Source: Salibacter halophilus (lineage in GTDB: Bacteria > Bacteroidota > Bacteroidia > Flavobacteriales_G > Salibacteraceae). From it: a DNA stretch of 64,000 nt. Below the pieces are notes generated by a model. The model saw nothing but the letters and a program-made list of their open reading frames with translations, did no database searches and was not told where the DNA came from. The stretch is from assembly GCF_008806325.1 (NCBI RefSeq), contig NZ_WACR01000004.1:62001-126000 (forward strand). Reading direction: 5' to 3'. Below, in pieces: positions 38,284-46,169 of the stretch (position 1 is the stretch's first letter; each line of letters opens with the position of its first letter). A program made the position numbers and the translations under genes.

Positions 38284-39225
38284 CTACAACCCCAATTGAT
38301 TATATCGTGAATCCAGCGTGTTCTGATAAGCCTTCTTCAATCCGGAGTCGAGAAAAGAGGCGTTAATCCATTCAATCGCTTTTGTTTTGTTTTTTTGCAT
38401 TCGATTGAAAACACCTTTGATTTGTTTGTCTGTTAGTTCGAGGTTTTTACCTAATACCTCAAAGTGCGAACGCCTTAGCTTCTTTTTCTTTCCGCTCAAT
38501 GTGAGTGCGAGTTCTTCTGTGTCTTCTGGCAGAATTATGGCGACATTTAAAAGATCATAAGCCGGGGAGAGAACCCAACCTGACGGACTCTCTATCATTG
38601 AGAAGTTTTTCAGGTGCATATCGTTATTCCCTGTGAGAAAGGAAAAAAGAGCAATCTCAAAGTAAAAGACTTTATCGAGTAAGGTATTAGATGAATAAGC
38701 ATCGAGTGCTTTTCCAACTTTTTCCATCGATCCTTTGTATTTGTCGAAAGCTTCAGTAATCTGGAACATGTCGAGCATGTGTGTTTTTTCACCTTTATCT
38801 GTACGGTCAATACGTTTTGTAATGTATGACAACTCTCCCGATGCTAATCGAATCAAGGTTGATGGGACAACTCTTATTCCAAAGGCCTCAGCAATGCGCA
38901 TCGTTACATGTTCGTTTTGTGGCATTTGAGGGAATGTTCCTGAAGGCGGCTTGAAAATATATTGGCCGTCAAGGGCGCCCACTACTGTTAGTCTCGGTTC
39001 TGACTGTGAATTGTTTTTTTGAAAAAGGGACATCGACAATTTGGGCTGTACACCGGGGACAGTTATTTTTCTTTGTACCACCTTTTTTGCTAACTCACTC
39101 ATTTGATCGAGCGAATAGTCAATTTCTGGAGCTTTTGTTGAACCAAAGAACTCTATGGCACATTTTTCGTGAAAGTCTGCACCCTGTTCAACAGTTCTGT
39201 AACAGTACAAACATTTATTCTTCAT
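38284..39225 (-). CDS. hipT: HipT-like serine/threonine kinase toxin (HipA C-terminal part)
   Basis: The 313-residue protein has a small zinc-ribbon-like N-terminus (C5, C8, H19, C22). A HipA-type kinase domain follows: nucleotide loop GVQPKLSMSL (58-67), ATP lysine in IFKPP (K92), catalytic GNNDMHLKNF (D202) and metal-binding AYDLLN (D224). In the tripartite HipBST system, HipT is the toxin that phosphorylates tryptophanyl-tRNA synthetase, and two serines in its SxS loop are autophosphorylated; here S64-M-S66 is in the equivalent place. The target in this organism is inferred only. It overlaps hipS by 11 bp. The HipA subdomain 1 absent here is encoded by hipS. Confidence 0.85.
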   Translation of the reverse strand: MKNKCLYCYRTVEQGADFHEKCAIEFFGSTKAPEIDYSLDQMSELAKKVVQRKITVPGVQPKLSMSLFQKNNSQSEPRLTVVGALDGQYIFKPPSGTFPQMPQNEHVTMRIAEAFGIRVVPSTLIRLASGELSYITKRIDRTDKGEKTHMLDMFQITEAFDKYKGSMEKVGKALDAYSSNTLLDKVFYFEIALFSFLTGNNDMHLKNFSMIESPSGWVLSPAYDLLNVAIILPEDTEELALTLSGKKKKLRRSHFEVLGKNLELTDKQIKGVFNRMQKNKTKAIEWINASFLDSGLKKAYQNTLDSRYNQLGL

Positions 39226-39550
39226 CGTGTGTAGGTTTTGGTTTAACGCTCACAGCTCCAATACAGTTTTCACAGCAAGCCAGGAGTAAGCCCATGCGGT
39301 CATTTTGATTGATCTTCCAGTTTTTAGATGCTATATCCAATAGCCAACCTTCAGGAATCAATCCTTCGAAAAAAGGAAATAGGCGTTTTTCTCTATAAGG
39401 CTTTTTTCTGACAGGCATTGTGAAGGTGATGAAACTATCAGGGTGATTTTCAATATACTGTTCATCGTACTGAAAAACATACTCTCCATCATTTGTCTCC
39501 GTTATTACTCCGGCAAAATGATCTTTGTAAAATACATCTCCCTGTCTCAT
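39215..39550 (-). CDS. hipS: HipS-like protein (HipA N-terminal subdomain 1)
   Basis: The 111-residue protein is equivalent to the N-terminal subdomain (couple_hipA) of full-length HipA: GDVFYKDHFAGVITETNDGEYVFQY, the conserved turn ITFTMPVRKK and FPFFEGLIPEGWLLDIASKNWKINQNDRMGLLLACCENCIGAVSV. In E. coli O127 HipBST, HipS acts as the antitoxin for HipT. It overlaps hipB by 4 bp upstream and hipT by 11 bp downstream, so the three are translationally coupled. Confidence 0.85.
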   Translation of the reverse strand: MRQGDVFYKDHFAGVITETNDGEYVFQYDEQYIENHPDSFITFTMPVRKKPYREKRLFPFFEGLIPEGWLLDIASKNWKINQNDRMGLLLACCENCIGAVSVKPKPTHDEE

Positions 39551-39756
39551 TTTTCAACTTCTTTTTGATTTACAGGAGCTAATGTGTGGCCAAACATGTT
39601 CAGAACCAAGTTTACTTTATCCATATTGAGGTTTGTTTTGCCCTGTTCAATTTTTCTAATCACTGTAAGGGCAACACCTGCACGTTCAGCAAACTCTTCC
39701 TGCGTTAGGTCAACTTCTTTTCTTCGTTCTTTGACAAATTCGGAGAGGCTTTTCAT
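39547..39756 (-). CDS. hipB: HipB-like XRE-family DNA-binding protein
   Basis: The 69-residue protein is a compact HTH_3 (Cro/C1-type): FVKERRKEVDLTQEEFAERAGVALTVIRKIEQGKTN, then a C-terminal strand for dimerisation. It should bind the operators upstream and repress the hipB-hipS-hipT unit. It starts directly downstream of the first of three 18-bp palindromic sites. Confidence 0.88.
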   Translation of the reverse strand: MKSLSEFVKERRKEVDLTQEEFAERAGVALTVIRKIEQGKTNLNMDKVNLVLNMFGHTLAPVNQKEVEK

Positions 39757-39854
39757 TATATGCTTTTAAATATAATTATTGCCAAATTTAACGAATTATA
39801 TGTAAATAGATATAATTTCTTCGGTTTTCAGCTGTTTATATGCTTTTACATATA
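39757..39854 (-). promoter_or_regulatory. Three 18-bp palindromic HipB operators spaced exactly 40 bp
   Basis: Sites at 39757-39774, 39797-39814 and 39837-39854 fit TATATG-N6-(C/A)ATATA. The third is a perfect 6-6-6 palindrome (TATATGCTTTTACATATA). The middle copy is best read in the opposite orientation (RC TATATCTATTTACATATA). Starts are 40 bp apart, about four helical turns, so repressor dimers would lie on one face of the DNA. The first site abuts the hipB ATG. HipB binding is inferred from position. Confidence 0.75.
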
Positions 39855-39875
39855 GTTAAGTTTTCGCATTGAAAA

Positions 39876-39915
39876 CGATTTGTAGGATGGCGATGCATCG
39901 CCATCCTACAAATCG
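39876..39915. repeat. Perfect 40-bp palindrome at the upstream edge of the hipBST module
   Basis: Positions 39876-39895 (CGATTTGTAGGATGGCGATG) are followed by their exact reverse complement (39896-39915). It could act as a terminator for the minus-strand gene 39924-40508, though the T run after it is weak. A 15-bp related sequence (CATCGCCATTCTACAA) occurs at 38274-38289, across the hipT stop. Confidence 0.8.
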
Positions 39916-39923
39916 TGATTATT

Positions 39924-40508
39924 TTAAAACCAAAAACTAACTCCAACAGAATTTCCGCTGAATTGAACGTGTTCTAGCACCTTTCCGATTGAGTTTCCGT
40001 GATTGCGGAGAGTGAAATACATCACACCATCAAAAAGCAAAAGGAAACCACCCTGGAGGAGAAGTGAATTGCCGTAACCTGTGAATCTGTCATAGCGGTT
40101 ACTGCGTTTTGCGCGTTCTTTGAGGTAGAATCCGGCAGTAATATAAGCTACGTCCAGCCCTGCATTGAAGAGCAACAAGTGTTCGATGTTTTGTTGCGCT
40201 TCTAATGATCCTCTTAATGTTGTGGGCAAGTCGTCCTGGAACAACAAACTACTGGCTGAAAGTCCCAAATTCACTGTGTTCCACATCATATTCATTTGAT
40301 GGAAATACCTGGCTTCACCTGATGAAGTCCCGTAACCGATTCCGCCAGTAACCATATTGGCAACGGCCCAGCCACCGAGCACATACATGCCGGTTGTCAC
40401 AATATGTTGACGTTTTTGGTTGAATGTCTCGAGTTCCGTTTGGTTCTGACTGTAACCGAAAACAGATATTGAAATGAAAATCAGGAGTGTAAAGAGTTGT
40501 TTGCGCAT
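39924..40508 (-). CDS. Membrane protein of unknown function (DUF6992-like)
   Basis: The protein of about 194 residues starts with a cleavable signal (MRKQLFTLLIFISISVFGYSQ), then has four or so hydrophobic segments (HIVTTGMYVLGGWAVANMVTG; MWNTVNLGLSASSLLF; LLLFNAGLDVAYITAGFYL; LLLQGGFLLLFDGVMYFTL). I recall Bacteroidota proteins of this type annotated as DUF6992; no function is known. The frame opens nine codons earlier (40535), but the signal peptide supports the ATG at 40508. It lies 30 bp downstream of the threonine aldolase gene. Confidence 0.65.
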   Translation of the reverse strand: MRKQLFTLLIFISISVFGYSQNQTELETFNQKRQHIVTTGMYVLGGWAVANMVTGGIGYGTSSGEARYFHQMNMMWNTVNLGLSASSLLFQDDLPTTLRGSLEAQQNIEHLLLFNAGLDVAYITAGFYLKERAKRSNRYDRFTGYGNSLLLQGGFLLLFDGVMYFTLRNHGNSIGKVLEHVQFSGNSVGVSFWF

Positions 40509-40538
40509 ATCGTTTAAACCGCTGTGCAAGCTCATTGT

Positions 40539-41570
40539 TTACAAACTTCGCAAGATGTCGCAAGTGCGCACGATCTCCTCGTGACTGTGGTTGAGGTGCG
40601 TCACCATTCTGATTTTGCTACCCATTGGAGAAGCCTTAATTCCGTACTTTTCCATTTCGGTCAGAACCGCATTCAGTGGCTTATCATCCGTTGGTTCAAA
40701 AAGGACGATGTTCGTCTGTGGCTTCTCAACTGATTTACAGATGGCAGATTCTTTTACTGCCTCGTATATCTTGATCGCATTTTCACGATCTTCACGCAAA
40801 CGGTCAATGTTGTTTTTGAGGGCGTACAATCCGCCAGCGGCAATGATTCCGGCCTGTCGCATTCCGCCACCCATTACTTTTCTAATTCTGCGAGCTCTTG
40901 TAATGAACTGGTCAGATCCTAACAGCAGCGAGCCAACTGGCGCTCCGAGACCTTTTGACAAACAGATTGAAATGCTGTTAAAGAGCTTGCCGTAATCGGC
41001 AGGAGTTTCACCGACTGCTTCCAGAGCATTGAAAAGTCTGGCACCATCTAGATGAAGCGGGATGTTGTGGATCTGACCGACACGCGTGATCGGTTTAACT
41101 TCATCGGTTGACCAAACAGTGCCACCGGCTTTGTTTACCGTGTTTTCTACACTGATTAGAGCCGTTGGAGCTGCGTGAATATCAGTATTCGATTGAATCC
41201 TGGCTTCTACATCAACGGCTTTGAATTTGCCGTCATTTGAAGAAATCGGCCTAACCTGGCAGCCCGAGTTAAAAGCAACTCCGCCACCTTCGTAGTTGTA
41301 GATGTGTGCCCATTCGTGACAAATGACTTCTTTGCCCGGGGTAGTGTGAGCCTTGATCGCAATTTGATTGGTCATTGTACCCGATGGACAAAACAGCGCA
41401 TTTTCCATCCCAAAAAGATCGGCCGCATACTGTTCCAGTTCTTTGATTGTAGGATCTTCTCCGTAGACATCATCTCCAACAGGGGCCTTACTCATCGCCT
41501 CAATCATTTGTGGAGTTGGTTGTGTAACGGTATCGCTTCGGTAATCGATCATTTTGGGGTCGTTCATCAT
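40539..41570 (-). CDS. Threonine aldolase family PLP enzyme
   Basis: The 343-residue protein has IDYRSDTVTQPTPQMIEAM, DDVYGEDPTIKELEQYAADLFG, ALFCPSGTMTNQIAIKAHT, HIYNYEGGG, PLHLDGARLFNA (PLP Asp) and the Schiff-base loop SICLSKGLGAPVGS. It cleaves L-threonine or L-allo-threonine to glycine and acetaldehyde. Its start is 9 bp from the RidA stop, and both lie in the same direction, so the two are co-transcribed. The pairing is sensible, since PLP enzymes of this type release enamine/imine products that Rid proteins hydrolyse. Confidence 0.9.
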   Translation of the reverse strand: MMNDPKMIDYRSDTVTQPTPQMIEAMSKAPVGDDVYGEDPTIKELEQYAADLFGMENALFCPSGTMTNQIAIKAHTTPGKEVICHEWAHIYNYEGGGVAFNSGCQVRPISSNDGKFKAVDVEARIQSNTDIHAAPTALISVENTVNKAGGTVWSTDEVKPITRVGQIHNIPLHLDGARLFNALEAVGETPADYGKLFNSISICLSKGLGAPVGSLLLGSDQFITRARRIRKVMGGGMRQAGIIAAGGLYALKNNIDRLREDRENAIKIYEAVKESAICKSVEKPQTNIVLFEPTDDKPLNAVLTEMEKYGIKASPMGSKIRMVTHLNHSHEEIVRTCDILRSL

Positions 41571-41579
41571 TATGAAGTT

Positions 41580-41960
41580 TTATACAACTGCAATGCAGGA
41601 GATTTCTACGTTTACGCCTTTTGGTAGTCCGGCAACTTCAACGGTTTCACGTGCCGGTTGGTTGCGTTGAAAATACTTGCCGTACACTTCATTTATTCTG
41701 CCAAAGTTGTTCATGTCTGAAATGAAAATGCTGCATTTGACTACATTCTCCAATTTGGCTCCGGCTGCCAGTAGAACCTGCTTCAGGTTTTCGAGTACGC
41801 GCTCGGTTTCCTGTTCCAGCGTATCTGTTTCGAGTTCATTGGTCTCGGCATTGATGGCGATTTGACCACTTACATAAATGGTGTCACCAGCTCGTGTTGC
41901 CTGGCTGTAAGGCCCGATTGGAGAAGGGGCGTGATCGGTATGAATGAATTGATGATTCAT
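41580..41960 (-). CDS. RidA family reactive intermediate deaminase
   Basis: The 126-residue protein has the RidA signature: APSPIGPYSQATRAGDTIYVSGQIAINAETNEL, then VLENLKQVLLAAGAKLENVVKCSIFISDMNNFGRINEVYGKYF, with AREVEV-like ARETVEVAGLPKGVNVEISCIAVV. Known members hydrolyse reactive 2-iminobutanoate/enamine intermediates formed by PLP enzymes. The gene overlaps the Hpt gene by 4 bp upstream and precedes threonine aldolase by 9 bp. Confidence 0.94.
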   Translation of the reverse strand: MNHQFIHTDHAPSPIGPYSQATRAGDTIYVSGQIAINAETNELETDTLEQETERVLENLKQVLLAAGAKLENVVKCSIFISDMNNFGRINEVYGKYFQRNQPARETVEVAGLPKGVNVEISCIAVV

Positions 41961-42292
41961 AATTCTCGTTTTAGTGCTTCTATAATTTTAGGAAATTTAT
42001 CCTGAACGGACTTCATTTCAGGTTCAATTTTGTCGAGATCGTTTTCTTTGGCGGCAAGCTCAATTGCTCTTAGGTCTTCCCAGCAATGAATTCCCATTGA
42101 TCTGAAATTTCCTTTCAGTTGATGTGATACAAATCTCACACCTTCAATATCCTCATTGCTGTAGTGACTGCTCAGCTTTTCAACTAGTTTTGGTGCTTCA
42201 TCTATAAAGATGTTGATCATGTGATTGGTAAAATCTGGATCTCCCCCTGTTTGCTTTTTTAATAGTTGAATGTCATATAAATCATTGCTCAT
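41957..42292 (-). CDS. Histidine phosphotransfer (Hpt) domain protein
   Basis: The 111-residue protein is a stand-alone Hpt four-helix bundle with FVSHQLKGNFRSMGIHCW, where the His of SHQLKG should be phosphorylated. It is presumably a relay between a hybrid kinase and a receiver. It overlaps by 4 bp with both the sigma-54 regulator upstream and the RidA gene downstream, so it is translationally coupled. The regulator's receiver is the most likely partner. Confidence 0.88.
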   Translation of the reverse strand: MSNDLYDIQLLKKQTGGDPDFTNHMINIFIDEAPKLVEKLSSHYSNEDIEGVRFVSHQLKGNFRSMGIHCWEDLRAIELAAKENDLDKIEPEMKSVQDKFPKIIEALKREL

Positions 42293-43650
42293 TTTTGTTG
42301 GACTTCCCCGTTTTGAATCATTCTATATATTGTTGATTTCCCCACATCTAGTTTTTTGGCTACCTGCAAAACATTGTTTTCGTATTTTTCCATGAAAGTC
42401 TCAATGATACGAGCCTGGTATTCTTTGAGAGTCATTTCTTTCATGAGGATATCCTGCATGTTGTTTGATGAATTGAATGAAATATCGCTTTCTTCAATCA
42501 TTTCATCATTTGCCATTACACAGGCGAGTTCAATGACAGCTTTGAGCTCGCGTACGTTCCCCGGAAATGGAAACTTCAAGAGCTTGTTTTTTGCTTTTGA
42601 ACTCAGTTTTTTGATCGGAATTTCATTCTCTTTACAGTATTCTTTTACAAAGAAATCAGCAATGAGGAGAATGTCGTTTCCGCGTTCCCTTAGCGGTGGT
42701 AGGTGGATTGGCAAACCGAGTAATCTGTAGTAGAGATCTTCTCGGAATGTTCCTTTCTTCACTTCATCGGCCAGGTTGCGATGAGTGGCTACGATTATTC
42801 GAACATCGAGCGGAATGGTTTTATTACTGCCAATTCTTGTCAATTCACGTTCCTGTAATACACGCAAAAGTTTAGCCTGTAAATTGGGATCCATTTCACC
42901 AATTTCATCGAGGAAAATAGTTCCGCCAGTAGCTTCCTCAAATTTTCCAATTCTGCGCTGCTGAGCACCGGTAAAAGCACCCTTTTCGTGACCAAAGAGT
43001 TCGCTCTCGATCAGATCCTTTGGAATAGCCGTAATATTTACCGGAACAAAAGGCTTTTTCTTTCTCTTGGAGTTGTAGTGAATCGCTTTGGCAACGAGTT
43101 CTTTACCAGTTCCGGTTTCTCCGGTTACCGAAACTGTGATTTTACTTTCACAGGCTTTTTCAATAAGGCTAAAAACCTTTTTGATAGCTGTGCTATTTCC
43201 TACTATAGCTTTAGAAAAATCATATTTTTTGCTGATCTCTTTTTTGAGTTCTGAAATTTCCTCTTTCAGCTCAACATTTTTCCTGATGTGATTTAGAACA
43301 GCAAAGAGTCTTTCACGGGTGTCGTTGTTTTTCACGACATAGTCGTAAGCTCCCTGTTTGAGAATTTCAACGGCTGTTTCAATATCTTCCTGTCCTGATA
43401 CAACCAGAACCTGAATATTGGAGTCGAAATCCTTGATGTGCCTCATGACTTTGTCACCATCCATATCGGGTAGTGAATAATCGAGCGTTACTACATCAGG
43501 GCGTTCATGAAGCTTTTTGATGAAATCTTTACCGTTTTTGAATGAGTGGACTTCGTTGTCTTCATTGAGTTCTAAATTGTACGTCAAAAAATTATTGTAC
43601 CATTCATCATCTTCGACAACAAATATTTTAAGCGGTTTTGAATTTTCCAT
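42289..43650 (-). CDS. Sigma-54-dependent response regulator (NtrC family)
   Basis: The protein of about 453 residues has a receiver domain (KIFVVEDDEWYNNFL; VVTLDYSLPDMDGDKV). An AAA+ domain follows with Walker A GETGTGKE, the sigma-54 contact loop ESELFGHEKGAFTGAQ, the Walker B IFLDEIGEM, and an arginine-finger region. A Fis-type HTH ends the protein (VAKKLDVGKSTIYRMIQNG). It should activate sigma-54 promoters on phosphorylation. The frame opens at 43689, but the ATG at 43650 (MENSKPLKIFVVEDDE) fits the family better. It leads a coupled unit with hpt, ridA and threonine aldolase. Confidence 0.93.
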   Translation of the reverse strand: MENSKPLKIFVVEDDEWYNNFLTYNLELNEDNEVHSFKNGKDFIKKLHERPDVVTLDYSLPDMDGDKVMRHIKDFDSNIQVLVVSGQEDIETAVEILKQGAYDYVVKNNDTRERLFAVLNHIRKNVELKEEISELKKEISKKYDFSKAIVGNSTAIKKVFSLIEKACESKITVSVTGETGTGKELVAKAIHYNSKRKKKPFVPVNITAIPKDLIESELFGHEKGAFTGAQQRRIGKFEEATGGTIFLDEIGEMDPNLQAKLLRVLQERELTRIGSNKTIPLDVRIIVATHRNLADEVKKGTFREDLYYRLLGLPIHLPPLRERGNDILLIADFFVKEYCKENEIPIKKLSSKAKNKLLKFPFPGNVRELKAVIELACVMANDEMIEESDISFNSSNNMQDILMKEMTLKEYQARIIETFMEKYENNVLQVAKKLDVGKSTIYRMIQNGEVQQK

Positions 43651-43745
43651 ATTTAGGTTTGCGCTATTAACAACAAAAATAATTCTCAAATTGGGAAAAG
43701 CAAATCAAAGTAGGAGTTATTGACAAATTATGCACATTTGCGGAC

Positions 43746-44318
43746 ATGAATAAAAGTATTTCGGTCATCGATAATTACGACAGTTTTACTTACAACCTGG
43801 TTCATTTGCTGGAGCCTTTGGTTGATGAGGTTGTAGTGATGCGGAATGACGAAATCGACTGGTCGGTTCTGACCAAAAGCACTGCGATTGTCTTGAGTCC
43901 GGGTCCGGAATTACCTCAAACTGCCGGAAAAATGATGGAAGTAATTGATCGGTTTATCAATGAAAAGCCGTTTTTGGGAGTTTGCCTGGGGATGCAGGGA
44001 ATTGTGAATCATTTTAATGGTGAGCTTTTCAATATGGCGAGTGTGCAGCACGGTAGGCCGGTTGAAGTTGAGCATCAGGGAAATTCTCTTTTTAGCGATA
44101 TTCAGAACCCGACATTAGTTGGGTTGTACCATTCCTGGGCGGCAGATTTATCTTCTTTGCCTGAGGAATTGAAAGCGATTGCAAACTGGGGGGAAGTTGC
44201 AATGGCGATCGAACATAAAAGTCTGCCTGTTTATGGTGTGCAGTTTCATCCCGAGTCGATTTTGAGCAGCCACGGAACACAAATTGTAAAAAATTGGCTC
44301 CGTTTGATTGAAAAATGA
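43746..44318 (+). CDS. Anthranilate/aminodeoxychorismate synthase component II
   Basis: The 190-residue class I glutamine amidotransferase has IDNYDSFTYNLVHLLE, LSPGPELPQTAGKM, the nucleophile loop FLGVCLGMQGIV and VQFHPESIL with the catalytic His-Glu pair. It supplies ammonia to a chorismate-using partner; which partner (TrpE or PabB) is not encoded here, so trpG and pabA cannot be told apart. The gene overlaps the frame of the next gene only by its long open reading frame; the true pyrR start lies 29 bp after its stop. Confidence 0.9.
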   Translation: MNKSISVIDNYDSFTYNLVHLLEPLVDEVVVMRNDEIDWSVLTKSTAIVLSPGPELPQTAGKMMEVIDRFINEKPFLGVCLGMQGIVNHFNGELFNMASVQHGRPVEVEHQGNSLFSDIQNPTLVGLYHSWAADLSSLPEELKAIANWGEVAMAIEHKSLPVYGVQFHPESILSSHGTQIVKNWLRLIEK

Positions 44319-44347
44319 TTGGGACTTACTCCTATATTTGCCAAAGA

Positions 44348-44887
44348 ATGCAACCCAGAATTTTACTCAATAGCAAAGTACTCGACATCACAATCAAGCG
44401 ATTGGCTCGCCAGTTGATTGAAAATCACGGTGATTTTGAAAATACAGTACTCATTGGTTTGCAGCCGCGCGGAATTCAGTTAGCTGATAGGTTGCACGCT
44501 GAACTCAAAAGAGTCCTTTCAGGAGCTAAAATCGATCTGGGTTATCTCGATGTGTCGTTTTATCGCGATGATTTTAGAAGACGCGATGAACCGATTACCG
44601 TTAGCGAAACAACAATCGATTTTGAAATAGAAAACAAGAAGGTCATCATGATCGATGATGTTCTTTACACTGGTCGCACGATCAGATCCGGTATGGATGC
44701 TCTCATGGATTTTGGCCGACCCAAAAAGGTTGAGTTCCTGGTTTTGATCGATAGAAGATTTAGCCGACAGCTTCCCATCCAGGCCGACTATGTTGGTAGA
44801 ACAGTTGACTCGGTTGTCTCTGAGCGTGTTGATGTGAATCTCGATAATGAAGGACATGTTGTTCTAAAAACAATTGATGATGAGTAA
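44348..44887 (+). CDS. pyrR: PyrR-like uracil phosphoribosyltransferase/regulator
   Basis: From the ATG at 44348 the protein has 179 residues: MQPRILLNSKVLDITIKRL, GLQPRGIQLADRL, YRDDF (substrate hood), the PRPP loop VIMIDDVLYTGRTIRSG and RELPIQADYVGR-like RQLPIQADYVG. In Firmicutes, PyrR attenuates pyr operons through RNA; here pyrB follows directly and overlaps. A TATATTTG box at 44333-44340 with TTG 22 bp upstream suggests a near-leaderless start, but that box is weakly supported. The frame opens 11 codons earlier at an ATG that fits the family less well. Confidence 0.9.
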   Translation: MQPRILLNSKVLDITIKRLARQLIENHGDFENTVLIGLQPRGIQLADRLHAELKRVLSGAKIDLGYLDVSFYRDDFRRRDEPITVSETTIDFEIENKKVIMIDDVLYTGRTIRSGMDALMDFGRPKKVEFLVLIDRRFSRQLPIQADYVGRTVDSVVSERVDVNLDNEGHVVLKTIDDE

Positions 44888-45809
44888 TTTGAGTGTTGAT
44901 CATCTTTTAGGAATTAAAGGACTTAGTAGGGAAGATATCGAGTTGATATTCACTACTGCTGATAATTTCAAAGATGTCATCAACAGGCCGATCAAAAAAG
45001 TTCCTTCACTACGCGACATCACAATTGCCAATCTCTTTTTTGAAAACTCAACGCGCACAAAGCTCTCTTTTGAACTCGCTGAAAAGCGACTTTCAGCTGA
45101 TGTGGTGAATTTTTCTGCATCGGGTTCTTCATTGAAGAAAGGAGAAACGCTCATCGATACGGTGAATAACATTCTCGCGATGAAGGTTGACATGGTAGTT
45201 ATGCGCCACCCAAATCCTGGCGCGGCTGTGTTCCTGAGCAGAAATGTGAACTCCAGAATTGTCAACGCTGGTGACGGTGCTCACGAGCATCCCACGCAAG
45301 CTCTTCTCGACACGTATTCCATTCGTGAGAAATATGGTGATGTGGAAGGAAAGAAAGTTGTGATTGTGGGTGATATCGTTCATTCACGCGTAGCACTTTC
45401 CAACATATTCGCGCTTCAAAAACTGGGAGCTACAGTGAAAGTATGCGGACCTCAAACACTCATTCCAAAATACATCGAGGATTTGGGAGTTGAAGTCGAG
45501 CTCGATTTACGCAAAGCACTTGAGTGGTGTGATATTGCCAATATGTTGCGCATCCAACTCGAACGACAGGATATTAAATATTTCCCATCAATCCGTGAGT
45601 ATACCATGACTTATGGTGTTGATGCAGAGTTGTTGAATAGTCTTTCAAAAGAGGTCACCATCATGCATCCGGGTCCGATTAATAGAGGAGTGGAAATCAC
45701 TTCTGATGTGGCAGACAGCGATCACGCGATTATTCTCAACCAGGTTGAAAACGGAGTGGCTATTCGCATGGCAGTTCTCTATTTGCTGGCTGAAAAAATT
45801 GCCCGATAA
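44880..45809 (+). CDS. pyrB: Aspartate carbamoyltransferase, catalytic chain
   Basis: The protein of about 309 residues begins SNLSVDHLLGIKGLSREDIELIF. The carbamoyl-phosphate loop is FFENSTRTKLSFELAEKRL. The domain hinge is HPTQALLDTYSIREKYG, with KVVIVGDIVHSRVALSNI, and the aspartate-binding MHPGPINRGVEI. It makes N-carbamoyl-aspartate in pyrimidine synthesis. The ATG overlaps the pyrR stop by 8 bp; two in-frame starts lie immediately upstream (TTG 44874, ATG 44877). No regulatory chain pyrI is adjacent. Confidence 0.96.
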   Translation: MSNLSVDHLLGIKGLSREDIELIFTTADNFKDVINRPIKKVPSLRDITIANLFFENSTRTKLSFELAEKRLSADVVNFSASGSSLKKGETLIDTVNNILAMKVDMVVMRHPNPGAAVFLSRNVNSRIVNAGDGAHEHPTQALLDTYSIREKYGDVEGKKVVIVGDIVHSRVALSNIFALQKLGATVKVCGPQTLIPKYIEDLGVEVELDLRKALEWCDIANMLRIQLERQDIKYFPSIREYTMTYGVDAELLNSLSKEVTIMHPGPINRGVEITSDVADSDHAIILNQVENGVAIRMAVLYLLAEKIAR

Positions 45810-45826
45810 ATTAATTTCATTCAGGT

Positions 45827-46159
45827 ATGATGTACGAAACAGGTGACAAGCACACACAGTATTTTCTCAATTGGTCAGATCGCGGAGCTGATGTAAAAGC
45901 CTGCGCGGAACACTGGAGCCAGAATGTGGAAAACGTATTGCTGGTTCTGACCGAAAACAAAGAACCTCAAGATGAGTTCTTAAAAGCTATTGAGAGTTGG
46001 AAGTCAAAAGCTGAGGATAAAAAGAAAAGTTTTGTAATTTCGGGGGATGTGAAATTTTGTAAATCGTATTTCGCTGACATTGAATGTGCTCCAACAGTAT
46101 CAGAAGCGCAGGATATTATTTTTATGGAAGAAGTTGAACGCGAAATTGACAACATGTAA
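45827..46159 (+). CDS. Small conserved-looking protein upstream of rnz
   Basis: The 110-residue acidic protein (LNWSDRGADVKACAEHWSQNVENVLLVLTENKEP ... KKKSFVISGD ... APTVSEAQDIIFMEEVEREI) is not assigned. Its size, STAS-like alpha/beta pattern and C-terminal PTxxEAxDIIxMEEVER phrase recall a small protein I associate with ribonuclease Z genes in Flavobacteriia; that is from memory. Here a secreted T9SS gene is inserted between it and rnz. It lies 17 bp after pyrB. Confidence 0.7.
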   Translation: MMYETGDKHTQYFLNWSDRGADVKACAEHWSQNVENVLLVLTENKEPQDEFLKAIESWKSKAEDKKKSFVISGDVKFCKSYFADIECAPTVSEAQDIIFMEEVEREIDNM

Positions 46160-46169
46160 ATCAAACACT

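Noticed and set aside
44303-44340. Strong promoter for pyrR
   Set aside because: TATATTTG is good but the TTG box is 22 bp away or poorly placed, and the unit may be read from the upstream gene; too weak to list as a feature.
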